Source: Mycobacterium sp. E1747
GTDB taxonomy: Bacteria > Actinomycetota > Actinomycetes > Mycobacteriales > Mycobacteriaceae
Direction of reading: 5' to 3'
DNA length: 64,000 bases
Assembly (NCBI RefSeq): GCF_001667775.1
Contig: NZ_LZJI01000040.1
Coordinates: 80,257 to 144,256, forward strand
Shown here: one piece after another, positions 51,740 to 59,382 of the stretch
Layout: every line of letters begins with the position of its first letter
How positions within the stretch are numbered: position 1 is the first letter of the stretch
Position numbers and translations under genes: made by a program
The notes under the pieces: model-generated
Told to the model about the DNA's origin: nothing
Database searches by the model: none
Seen by the model: only the letters and a program-made list of their open reading frames with translations

Positions 51740-52489
51740 GTGGCAGTCGAAATCGACAGGATTGGAAGAATTTTCGTAGTCAGACTAAATCGGCCAGACA
51801 AACGCAACGCCTTCGATGCGGCGATGACCAGCGGTCTAGATTCGGCACTCAATGAGTTTGAGGACGATCCCGAACTGTGGGTCGCTGTGCTCACCGGCGA
51901 AGGACGAGGGTTCTCGGCCGGCACCGACCTCCGCAGCGGCTCGGGAGAACCCACGGCGCGTGGTGGCGACTATGGGGTGGCGCGACGCGCCCGCCGCAAA
52001 CCGCTGATCGCAGCGGTCGAGGGCTTCGCGTACGGCGGTGGCATGGAGATCGTGCTCGCGTGTGATCTGGTGGTCGCCGGGCGTGAAGCCACATTTGGAC
52101 TGCCTGAGTCGCGGCGCGGCGTCATTGCCACTTGCGGCGGGCTGTTCCGCACGCACCGCGCGCTGCCGCTCAACATAGCTAAACAGCTCCTACTGACTGG
52201 CGAGCCGATCACCGCCGAACGCGCCTACGGGCTGGGCTTTGTCAACGAGATTACCGACACGGGACTTGCGCTGCCCGCGGCCCTGGAGCTCGCCGAACGC
52301 ATATGCCGCAATTCCCCCGTGTCAGTGCAGGAGAGTCTGGTTGCGCTCGAGCGCGTCCAGGCTGCCGACGACGAATTCGCATGGCAGGTCACCGAGCAAG
52401 CCAGAGCCAACACGTTGTCCTCCCGCGATTCAGCCGAGGGGGTACGAGCCTTCTTCGAGCGACGCGAACCTGTCTGGACGGGACGCTAG
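51740..52489 (+). CDS. Enoyl-CoA hydratase/isomerase family protein
   Basis: From GTG 51740 the protein has 249 residues. The crotonase motifs are visible: the oxyanion segments FSAGTDLRSG and YGGGMEIVLACDLVVAG, and the catalytic region ATFGLPESRRGVIATCGGLFR with one of the usual glutamates in LPE. The second Glu position is less certain. It hydrates or isomerises acyl-CoA double bonds. GGAGGA lies only 3 bases before the start, closer than usual, but no better in-frame start exists. It may belong to a CoA-linked degradation pathway; no partner genes are nearby. Confidence 0.87.
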   Translation: MAVEIDRIGRIFVVRLNRPDKRNAFDAAMTSGLDSALNEFEDDPELWVAVLTGEGRGFSAGTDLRSGSGEPTARGGDYGVARRARRKPLIAAVEGFAYGGGMEIVLACDLVVAGREATFGLPESRRGVIATCGGLFRTHRALPLNIAKQLLLTGEPITAERAYGLGFVNEITDTGLALPAALELAERICRNSPVSVQESLVALERVQAADDEFAWQVTEQARANTLSSRDSAEGVRAFFERREPVWTGR

Positions 52490-52564
52490 CGCTCGCCGAG
52501 GCACTCAATCGCCCTACGTGGAAGAGTCGCAACATCGATCCACTACAAAGGAAGTGAATTCAGG

Positions 52565-52921
52565 GTGGCGCGGAAGGCTTTTCCGGTGAGTTTGGTCCAC
52601 ACCCCTTTTGGGTTCAGCAGTACCGCACTCGATGTCATCGACGGGATCGACCTGTCCGGCCGCCGCGCGGTCGTCACCGGCGCGTCGTCGGGCACCGGCG
52701 TGGCGGCAACCTCAGCCGTGCTGGCCACCTCACCATTGCTCGACGGGATCGGCGGACGCTACTTCATCGACTGCGACGAGACCGAGACCGTCCACGCCCG
52801 CAGCGGGACCCTGGCCGGCGTCGCGGGTTATGCCCTCGATCCCGACAACGCCGCACGGTTGTGGGACGTCTCCGAAACCCTTGTCGCTCAGTCCACCTCG
52901 TCTCCGGCAGGAGTGCAGTGA
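52565..52921 (+). pseudogene. SDR with a large internal deletion
   Basis: The 118-codon frame joins an SDR N-terminus (TPFGFSSTALDVIDGIDLSGRRAVVTGASSGTGV) to an SDR C-terminus (ATSPLLDGIGGRYFIDCDETE...AGYALDPDNAARLWDVSETLV). The 200 or so residues between, with the Ser-Tyr-Lys catalytic site, are gone, and the cofactor loop reads GASSGTG instead of GASSGIG. The frame is intact across the deletion, but the protein cannot be an active SDR. Confidence 0.75.
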
Positions 52922-53766
52922 CGACCAGCACGCAACGCATCGCCGTCATCACCGGGGCCACCCAAGGGTTGGGTCTGGCGCTGGCCGAGGGCCTGGCCCA
53001 GCGTCTGGATCCCGACGACGTCGTCTACCTGACCGGCCGCAACTACGACCGGATCAATCACGCCATCGACGCGTTGGGGTCCACCAGCGCCCAGGTACGC
53101 GGTGAGATCCTCGACGTGGGCCAGCCCGATGCGGCCGCTCGTTTCGCCACCGAGCTGCACCGCCGCCACGGCGGGGTGGACATCGTGCTCAACAATGCCG
53201 TCATGCGTGTGGGACCCGAGGACGATCCCGCCGCCATCATCGATGAGTACACCCAGGTCAACAACTTCGGCACCACCCGCTGCCTGCGGGCCTTCGCGCC
53301 GCTGCTACGCCGCGGCGGACGATTCCTGGTGATCGCCAGTTCGCTGGGCACCTTGAACTATCTCGCCCCGGTGCTGTGGGATCGCTTCGATGACATCGCC
53401 ACGCTCGATGAGATCGACGAGCAGATCGCCAGGTGGCGTGACGCGGTCACCGACGGCACCAGCCGCGGCGGGCCCTGGCCGGGGTTCGTCAACATCCCGT
53501 CCAAGGTCGGCCAAGTCGCTGCGGTGCGGACGTTGGCCGCCCAGCGCCACGAAGCAGACGCCGCCGCCAACATCCTGCTGGCCGCGGTATGCCCCGGCAT
53601 GATGAACACGCCCACCTCCTCGGTGTGGTGGGACGTCAGCGACGCCCCGACACCCGCGCAGGCCGCCGTCGCGATCCTAGACCTCATCGACAGTCCCGTG
53701 ACACCCGAGCAGTACGGCCAGCTGGTGCGCCAGGGACACGTGCTGCCCTGGAAACCGCAGTCGTGA
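52918..53766 (+). CDS. SDR oxidoreductase (carbonyl reductase-like)
   Basis: GTG 52918 has GGAG six bases upstream and overlaps the previous remnant by 4 bases. The 282-residue protein has the SDR cofactor loop GATQGLGLALAEGLA and VLNNAVMRVG, then SSLGTLNY with the Ser. Unlike most SDRs the YxxxK motif is replaced: after the Ser comes a long insert (WDRFDDIATLDEIDEQIARWRDAV) and then FVNIPSKVGQ, as in carbonyl reductase 1-like proteins where the motif is Y-S-V-S-K; here Tyr is absent (NIPSK). It may be inactive or atypical. Confidence 0.82.
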   Translation: MTTSTQRIAVITGATQGLGLALAEGLAQRLDPDDVVYLTGRNYDRINHAIDALGSTSAQVRGEILDVGQPDAAARFATELHRRHGGVDIVLNNAVMRVGPEDDPAAIIDEYTQVNNFGTTRCLRAFAPLLRRGGRFLVIASSLGTLNYLAPVLWDRFDDIATLDEIDEQIARWRDAVTDGTSRGGPWPGFVNIPSKVGQVAAVRTLAAQRHEADAAANILLAAVCPGMMNTPTSSVWWDVSDAPTPAQAAVAILDLIDSPVTPEQYGQLVRQGHVLPWKPQS

Positions 53767-53927
53767 GGATTCCTGAGCGCCGGCCGCGGCACGGTTCGCT
53801 GCTCGAACTGGGCGGCAGTGGTGGAGCTGGTCGGGTTGCGCGAGGCGTTCACCGGCGACGCCACCCTCACCGGGTGAGGTCGCCGTTTCATCTGATGAAT
53901 CATCGGTGTCTTCGACTCAGCGGTGGC

Positions 53928-55358
53928 CTAGTTGATTGAGCGAGTGGAGGCGACATTGTGTTCGAGAGCGGTGAGATCGGTATCCGAGTAGTACCGACCC
54001 GCGCGCATGACGCCGTGCACGCGATGTAAATTGTCAACGCTTTCAACCGGATTGCCCTCCAGCACAACGAGGTCGGCGACCTTGCCGACGTCGACCGTGC
54101 CCATGGTCGATGTCTTGTCGAGGTATTCGGCCCCGTGCAGCGTCGTGCTCTGCAGCACTCGCAGCGGAGACAGGCCGGCTTGGGCGAACGCGTCGAATTC
54201 TTGGTGCAGGGAGTACCCAGGTATTTCCCACGCCGCTCCGGAGCAGTCGCTTCCGGCGATGATCTTCACACCTTCTTCGTCGAACAGCTTTGTGAGCCTT
54301 AGTTCGAGTCGGTAGCTGTCCCGGAAGGCGGCACGCAGGCTGTCGGGTAGGACGTCGAAGCGGTGACCGGAGTTATGCCACTGCTTGAGCGTGGACGGGC
54401 CGACGAAGCGGTGATTTGGATCCTGGCGAAACTGCGGTTCGTCGCTCATCTTGCACGTGCATTCGCGGATCAAGGTAGGGCACTGCCATGTCCCGTCGGC
54501 GACGAAGCGCGCGGCGAGTTCGCGCGCCAAATCCTCGCTGAAGGTGTCGATAGCGCGTCGCATCACGTCGGCGGATTGATGCCCTTGTGCCGCATACGGA
54601 TTGAGAATCACCCTACGAAGGATCGGTAGAAACAACTGATCGCCGAACGGGATACGAAACGGCGGCGCCTTCATAGGTTTGGCGCTCAGCGCCGTCAACA
54701 GCTCGGCCTTCGCAGTTGAGCAAGCCGCCAGGATCCCCAACCCGGGGCCCAAATGCTCGATGCACTTCATGCCGCGGGCGGACGCCTCGACCACGTCTAT
54801 GCCCACTGGCAGGTGGCCGAGGATCGGGATTCCGAGGCTCTTGGCCTCCTGCTGTGCTGCGAAAAAGATGTTGGGGCTGACCAATCCGACTTTGATAAAG
54901 TCCGCCCCGCCGGCGTGCTGCTCGCGCACCGAGGTCACCGCGGCCTTGGGGCTGCCCGCGTTGAGCGGGCTGAGTACCGCCCCAGGCATCTGCACGACGT
55001 CCGGCGATTCAACCGGCATCGGCAAGGTGCCCATCTGTCGCTGCCTGAGCAGCTTCATCGAGCCGGACATCTGCCGAAACCCGGTGATCCCCTTTGTCAG
55101 CATCAGCCGCAGGGTGCCAGTACGGTCCCCGTCGCCGAGCGGATGGGCATGCATGTCCAGGTAGCCGGGAACGACGTATTTGCCTGGCAATTCGACGATG
55201 CGACTGCGGGTGTTGTGCCGATCAGTCTCGGTAATACCGGCGATCTGGCCGTTCGCGGTTATGACGTCTTGGTTGGCGACGAGCGATCCGTCGCGGGTGT
55301 CCACGACGGTAACGCCGCGCAGGATCGTCGTGGCGTCCATGTCCGAAGTGCGTGTCAT
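53928..55358 (-). CDS. Amidohydrolase family metal-dependent hydrolase
   Basis: ATG 55358 has AGGA 5 bases upstream and yields 476 residues. The amidohydrolase metal ligands can be followed: VVPGYLDMHAHPLGDG (HxH), GADFIKVG with the Lys, PILGHLPVG and CIEHLGPG (His), and IIAGSDCSGAAWE (Asp). The C-terminal VGKVADLVVLEGNPVESVDNL is the usual small beta domain. Enzymes of this group are dipeptidases, imidazolonepropionase-type hydrolases or hydrolases of xenobiotic amides. No leader peptide is seen. It is followed on the same strand, upstream, by the LGFP lipoprotein gene. Confidence 0.88.
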   Translation of the reverse strand: MTRTSDMDATTILRGVTVVDTRDGSLVANQDVITANGQIAGITETDRHNTRSRIVELPGKYVVPGYLDMHAHPLGDGDRTGTLRLMLTKGITGFRQMSGSMKLLRQRQMGTLPMPVESPDVVQMPGAVLSPLNAGSPKAAVTSVREQHAGGADFIKVGLVSPNIFFAAQQEAKSLGIPILGHLPVGIDVVEASARGMKCIEHLGPGLGILAACSTAKAELLTALSAKPMKAPPFRIPFGDQLFLPILRRVILNPYAAQGHQSADVMRRAIDTFSEDLARELAARFVADGTWQCPTLIRECTCKMSDEPQFRQDPNHRFVGPSTLKQWHNSGHRFDVLPDSLRAAFRDSYRLELRLTKLFDEEGVKIIAGSDCSGAAWEIPGYSLHQEFDAFAQAGLSPLRVLQSTTLHGAEYLDKTSTMGTVDVGKVADLVVLEGNPVESVDNLHRVHGVMRAGRYYSDTDLTALEHNVASTRSIN

Positions 55359-55367
55359 CAAGTCCTT

Positions 55368-55976
55368 CTAGAGCCCGGATGGTACGACCTTGCCGTTCAC
55401 CGTCACCTCGAGCTGGCCGGTCTTCGGGTTGTACTCGATCCTGCCGTGGTCGAAGTTTGACACGAGCAGATCGCCGACGGTGTCCTGGTCGCTGATGGCG
55501 AGGCCTAGCGGACCTGCCGAACCGTTAGTGCCGGTAATCGCGGGCGTGCCGTCCGGGTCGCGCGGGACATTCCAGGCCTCCCGGATCTTCCCCAGGGTGA
55601 TATATGCGGGCGTGCCGGCCTGGTGGCTCCTGGCAGTGATCACGCCACCCTGGAACTGCTGAAATACCACGCCGCTCTCCCGTGTTCCCGCGTTGCGGTC
55701 ACCCGTCAGTGGTTTGCCGAGAGCCTTCTTCTGATCCTCGGACGCCGATGAGTACTTGGCAGCGATCGGGCCGGTCAGAGTCACCTCGACGTCGCGCTCC
55801 CCGATGAGCTTCACCTCGGTGGGCTGCGCTGGGGTTTTAGGCGCGGACGTGGCGCTCGCTCCGACCTGGCGTGGTGCCGACGCGTCGCCGCTCGTGCCAT
55901 TGCCGCAGCCCACAGCGATGAGCGCGACGGCGGCCAGGCCGACGACCGCCGCGCGGTGGTATGCGATCGTTGTCAT
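55368..55976 (-). CDS. LGFP-repeat lipoprotein
   Basis: The 202-residue protein has a lipoprotein signal with lipobox around LIAVGC at residues 19-24 and a Thr/Ser/Pro linker. The mature part has LGFP-type repeats: GPIAAKYSSASEDQKKALGKPLTGDRN and FQGGVITARSHQAGTPAYITLGKIREAW. LGFP domains bind the cell wall, often in mycobacterial secreted hydrolases. The gene lies 9 bases upstream of the amidohydrolase start (minus strand) and probably shares its transcript. The role may be to hold something at the wall; unproven. Confidence 0.82.
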   Translation of the reverse strand: MTTIAYHRAAVVGLAAVALIAVGCGNGTSGDASAPRQVGASATSAPKTPAQPTEVKLIGERDVEVTLTGPIAAKYSSASEDQKKALGKPLTGDRNAGTRESGVVFQQFQGGVITARSHQAGTPAYITLGKIREAWNVPRDPDGTPAITGTNGSAGPLGLAISDQDTVGDLLVSNFDHGRIEYNPKTGQLEVTVNGKVVPSGL

Positions 55977-56308
55977 GAGCTTCCTCTCGCGTCGTCTTGT
56001 TGTGCGGGCTGTCGAACCTTCTTAGCTCCGAACGAACTTACGCCGCGGTCACAGACGCCGAGCGAGAGCGCCTGACCAAGGTGACGATGGCTCGACGAAA
56101 TCCACGATGGGCTCGGCGGACCTTTCCATGACATCCCATGGATATCCGGCCCCTGGGAGAGAATTGCTCAGATTTAGAGTGGGATCGACGATTGCCCAGG
56201 ATCGCCAAGAGTGCTGGCAAACATCAGGTTTGAAAGTCCGACCTTTGGATAACCCTCTGAATCAGCTGTCGGTCTCTGACAGCTGGTACCTCACGAAGGG
56301 AGCCCGAC

Positions 56309-56764
56309 GTGGCGTTCTCACACATTGCATCGAAAACATTGGCAGCAACAGCCGCATTGGCGGCGGCGGGACTTCTCGCGGCGACGCCGGCACTCGCCGA
56401 TCCGCAAGTGCTGCAATTCGGCCAGATGGCAGAGCTTTCCAGTAATGGTGGCACCATCGACTACACCGTGAGCAACCTGCAACCCAGCGGCCACAACGAC
56501 GGAATCTGGTATTCCGATGTTACGGCCAAAGGTGTGAGCGGTAACGCAACTCCGAACATTGCCGACTTCAACGCTCGGGCCGTCAACAGCTCAACGTACG
56601 CGGTGATGAAGGGCAACCAGACCGACGGCCTTCCTGAGGGGCCACTCCCCTTAGGCAGCCCTGTTACAGGGCGCATTTACTTCGACGTTCGCAACGGTAC
56701 GAACCCCGACAGCGTGGTTTACCGGGACGCCGGAGGCACGGACAAGGTCGTCTGGAAAGGCTAG
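56309..56764 (+). CDS. MPT63-like secreted protein (DUF1942)
   Basis: The 151-residue protein has a secretion signal ending in PALADPQ (cleavage near residue 31) and a mature beta-sandwich domain with NGGTIDYTVSNLQPSG, TPNIADFNARAVNSSTYAV and TGRIYFDVRNGTNPDSVVY. This matches MPT63 (Rv1926c) of M. tuberculosis, an immunoglobulin-like secreted antigen of unknown function. It starts at GTG 56309 after GAAGGGAG. It lies near the FadD31-like ligase as in M. tuberculosis, but in this genome about 2.6 kb of other genes separate them. It is a paralogue or a diverged ortholog; the details differ from Rv1926c. Confidence 0.85.
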   Translation: MAFSHIASKTLAATAALAAAGLLAATPALADPQVLQFGQMAELSSNGGTIDYTVSNLQPSGHNDGIWYSDVTAKGVSGNATPNIADFNARAVNSSTYAVMKGNQTDGLPEGPLPLGSPVTGRIYFDVRNGTNPDSVVYRDAGGTDKVVWKG

Positions 56765-57211
56765 CAACTCGCCTTCCGCACCCCGCCTCATCGGGGAATT
56801 TGCATTAATCGAGTATGCGGCATTACCAGTAGATCCGCATATTGCCGATCCTGTTGGGCGGCAACATATTTAGTGTTCGGTCTCGATGTATGTGGCGGTA
56901 ATCGCGCTGGCCTTGGCGGACTTTGGCGTGGATTCTCAGCAGATCTGGCGACTTCAGCACATCTCGGCGACCACTGGGGCGCCCAACCGTCGGTTCGGCC
57001 GGGAGTGTTTACCCGCGGATAATATTGGTTGCTCCCCCGCCGGGTGGCTGGCCGACGTTTCGACAAGTCAGTCCTCCTACGGCTGAGTTGTACGCCGCCT
57101 CATCCAAGACCCCGGGAACCTGCACCACCGTGCCGGGCGGGTTAGGTGCGAGTCGTGAATATGGGTGGCGGGCAACGGTGTCGGTCGCACTTTGTCAAGA
57201 TGAGGGGCGAG
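56765..57211. other. Gap before the CPBP-like gene
   Basis: Apart from the weak hairpin, these 447 bases show no supported gene. The first half is AT-richer than the surroundings (GCATTAATCG, CATATTTAGTG), which suggests promoter DNA for the downstream membrane gene. Confidence 0.35.
56780..56801 (+). terminator. Weak hairpin after the MPT63-like gene
   Basis: CCCCG and CGGGG (56781-56785 and 56792-56796) form a short stem over a 6-base loop, followed by AATTT. It lies 17 bases after the MPT63-like stop. The stem is only 5 pairs, so the call is tentative. Confidence 0.3.
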
Positions 57212-58069
57212 ATGCACGGAAGATTGGCGACCCTCCTGACCGCCGCAGTTGTGGTATTCATTGGCGTGAGTCTGGTGCGGTCGCTGCTAAGCGTGGTTCG
57301 TCACGAACGTCTCCGCCAGGACTATCGCCGAACAGTTATGGCGATCCGCTGGTGGATGATCCCGGCGGCCGTTGGCCAGCTCACCGTGGTGGTTGCTGTC
57401 TACGTCGCGCTCGTGAACGTATTTCCGCTGCTTGGCTGGGGTTGGTGGCGGATGCTGGGCAATAGCGGCAACGTTACGCTCGCACAGACGGGACAGAGCG
57501 GGTTTATCTGGAAAATGGTGGGGGTTGCGGTGCCGATTCTGGCGGCCGCTGTGGTTCCGTGGTTAGCCCATGCCGAAGAGTTGGCGTTTCGCGATCGGGC
57601 TGAACGGCAAGGTCTCCGCCGAAAAGTGACGAGGCAAGTCGCCTTTGGGGTGACCCATTTTTGGGCGGGAATTCCGATCGCGGCTTGCTTGGCGCTGACC
57701 GTTAGCGGGCTGTATTTCCTGATGGTGTACTTGCGTGCCATTGCGGCACTTGGCCCTGAGCTGGAAGCGGCGCGAGAAGTACCCCAGTATGAACGTCTGC
57801 CCTACCCTGCGCTGCCCGCCAATAGGGATGAGGACCCCGAATCGTGGGCGAAAGTGCAACGAGAACGTGAATGCGTGCGTATGGAAAATGAGCGGCGACG
57901 CGACGAATGGGCCGACCAACTTGGTGATCAGATATCGGCCAGCCGTGACCGAGTTGACCAGGTGAGACGACGCGCGGTCGCCGAGTCCGCCGCTGCGCAC
58001 GCGGTCAGCAACTGGGTGCTGATCATCCTGCTGGTGTTGTTCCTCTTGCGGCGAGCGCTGGGGAGCTAG
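57212..58069 (+). CDS. CPBP-like intramembrane protease homologue
   Basis: From ATG 57212, with GAGGGG just upstream, the protein has 285 residues. Four or five membrane helices are present. The first two CPBP (CAAX protease/Rce1-like) motifs appear: EELAFR (EExxxR) at residues 122-127 and FGVTH (FxxxH) at 145-149. The third motif with its His/Asn is not visible; instead the chain ends in a charged helical region (WAKVQRERECVRMENERRRDEWADQLGDQI) and a C-terminal anchor (VLIILLVLFLLRRAL). It could be an intact protease with a diverged third motif or an inactive relative. Function unknown. Confidence 0.6.
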   Translation: MHGRLATLLTAAVVVFIGVSLVRSLLSVVRHERLRQDYRRTVMAIRWWMIPAAVGQLTVVVAVYVALVNVFPLLGWGWWRMLGNSGNVTLAQTGQSGFIWKMVGVAVPILAAAVVPWLAHAEELAFRDRAERQGLRRKVTRQVAFGVTHFWAGIPIAACLALTVSGLYFLMVYLRAIAALGPELEAAREVPQYERLPYPALPANRDEDPESWAKVQRERECVRMENERRRDEWADQLGDQISASRDRVDQVRRRAVAESAAAHAVSNWVLIILLVLFLLRRALGS

Positions 58070-58509
58070 CGAGCGCTACCTACTCCGCAGTGGCAATTTC
58101 CCTGTGCATCAGTCGAGTTCGCGTCACGGACTCATTCCGATAATTCGGAGTGCCACTACGCGCCGTAGCGATCTGTGTTTTGTCGGACAGCGTTGGTTCT
58201 ATAACGCACCGCTGGTCTTGTTGAGCTTGGCGGACCAGCAGGTCGCGAGTGTGCAGTGAGGTGAGGCCGTCACAGGGGTCCCTCGTCGATTACTGCCGCC
58301 GGGCGGGAAAGCGGGAGACCGAGTCGATGTCAGGCTCTCCCGGCGCGGCGACCACAAGGCCGCGCCAGGCGTGCAACACGCTGCAGGCACGAGGACCCCC
58401 TCATCGCCGCTCGTCGGTTGATTGCGCAGGAACCGAACGGGCCCTTAGAATTCCCTTATTATAGTCTTATTTTTCTTATCGGAGCCGCCGGAACCCAGAG
58501 GATCCACGC
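58070..58509. other. Gap with an AT-rich promoter-like stretch
   Basis: No gene is supported in these 440 bases. TTAGAATTCCCTTATTATAG and the following CTTATTTTTCTTATC (58444-58479) are strikingly AT-rich for this genome and lie 31 bases before the TIGR03086 gene, a likely promoter position. Confidence 0.4.
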
Positions 58510-59097
58510 ATGCCCTTCGCCGATCACACGCACTTCACCCGCGCCGCTCGTGCCGTCGATGACCTCCTCGCGCACCTCACCGGCGACCAGTGGCTGGCTC
58601 CCACCCCGTGCACCGGATGGACGGTCGCCGACGTCACCCAGCACCTCATTGACGTCAACCTCAACTTCGCCCGCCAACTCGACCAAGTCAGTGTCCAAGC
58701 TGCCGCCAGCGCCAGCACATCCGGTGACCTCCTCGGCAGCTACCGTCGTTCAACAGAAGCACTGCAGCAAGTGCTCAGCGGCCCGGGTGACGTCTCTATC
58801 GACATTCCGGCGCAGCTGCGAAGCCGAGTTGCCCTTCGGGTGGCCGATCTGCTGATCCACTGCTGGGACATCGCGGTCGCCACCGGCACACCTCTGCACC
58901 TGGCAGAGGATCTGTGCGTCGAGGCTCTGGCTTTCGCCCAGAGCCGCTCAGCGGCCTTACAGCGCAGTGGCGAATTCGCGTCACCTCAACCAGTCGATGA
59001 ACAGGCCCCCGCCATCGACCGGTTGGCCGCCCTGTCCGGCCGCACTCCGCCAGGCCCGCGAGGAGACGTCCGCTCACCGAGCACTCCGAATCGATAG
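58510..59097 (+). CDS. TIGR03086 family (DinB-like) metal-binding protein
   Basis: The 195-residue protein matches, from memory, the actinobacterial TIGR03086 family of the mycothiol/DinB-like superfamily: FTRAARAVDDLLAHLTGDQWLAPTPCTGWTVADVTQHLIDVNLNFARQL, with a His in TQHL, and later LRVADLLIHCWDIAVATG with a second His. These three-helix-bundle proteins bind a metal with three His and are thought to use mycothiol as a cofactor. The C-terminal ALAFAQSRSAALQRSGEF...PAIDRLAALSGRTP is typical. ATG 58510 is preceded by an AT-rich region. Substrate unknown. Confidence 0.82.
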   Translation: MPFADHTHFTRAARAVDDLLAHLTGDQWLAPTPCTGWTVADVTQHLIDVNLNFARQLDQVSVQAAASASTSGDLLGSYRRSTEALQQVLSGPGDVSIDIPAQLRSRVALRVADLLIHCWDIAVATGTPLHLAEDLCVEALAFAQSRSAALQRSGEFASPQPVDEQAPAIDRLAALSGRTPPGPRGDVRSPSTPNR

Positions 59098-59382
59098 CAG
59101 ACGGCGGAATCGAATATGAGGGGCACCAGTAAAAATTCGCTGTGTTCATCAGATGAGTCAGTTCTCATCGCAGGCACACGCTCCCCGCTGTGTCGGATAT
59201 GCAGCCGAAAGTATCTGATAGACCTCGTGTTTCGAGAACCTTGAGCGGCCGAGCCAAGGGGGTGGCGCGCGGCCGTCGCCACGATACATTGCGTGGCCGA
59301 GTGGTGCGGACCGGGGCGCGCCTTGGTGATGTTGGCCATCCGACAGCGCACTTCGTTAGCGCCTCTATTAATCTGTTCCAAC

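Noticed and set aside
53767..53927. Possible C-terminal fragment VVELVGLREAFTGDATLTG
   Set aside because: Too short and not recognised; it may be the end of a lost gene.
56886..57086. A 66-codon plus-strand frame after the MPT63-like gene
   Set aside because: The hydrophobic start is short, and there is no ribosome site or family pattern.
58199..58390. A 63-codon minus-strand frame ending CTLATCWSAKLNKTSGAL
   Set aside because: The ending looks coding-like, but I could not link it to any family and the rest is shadow-like.
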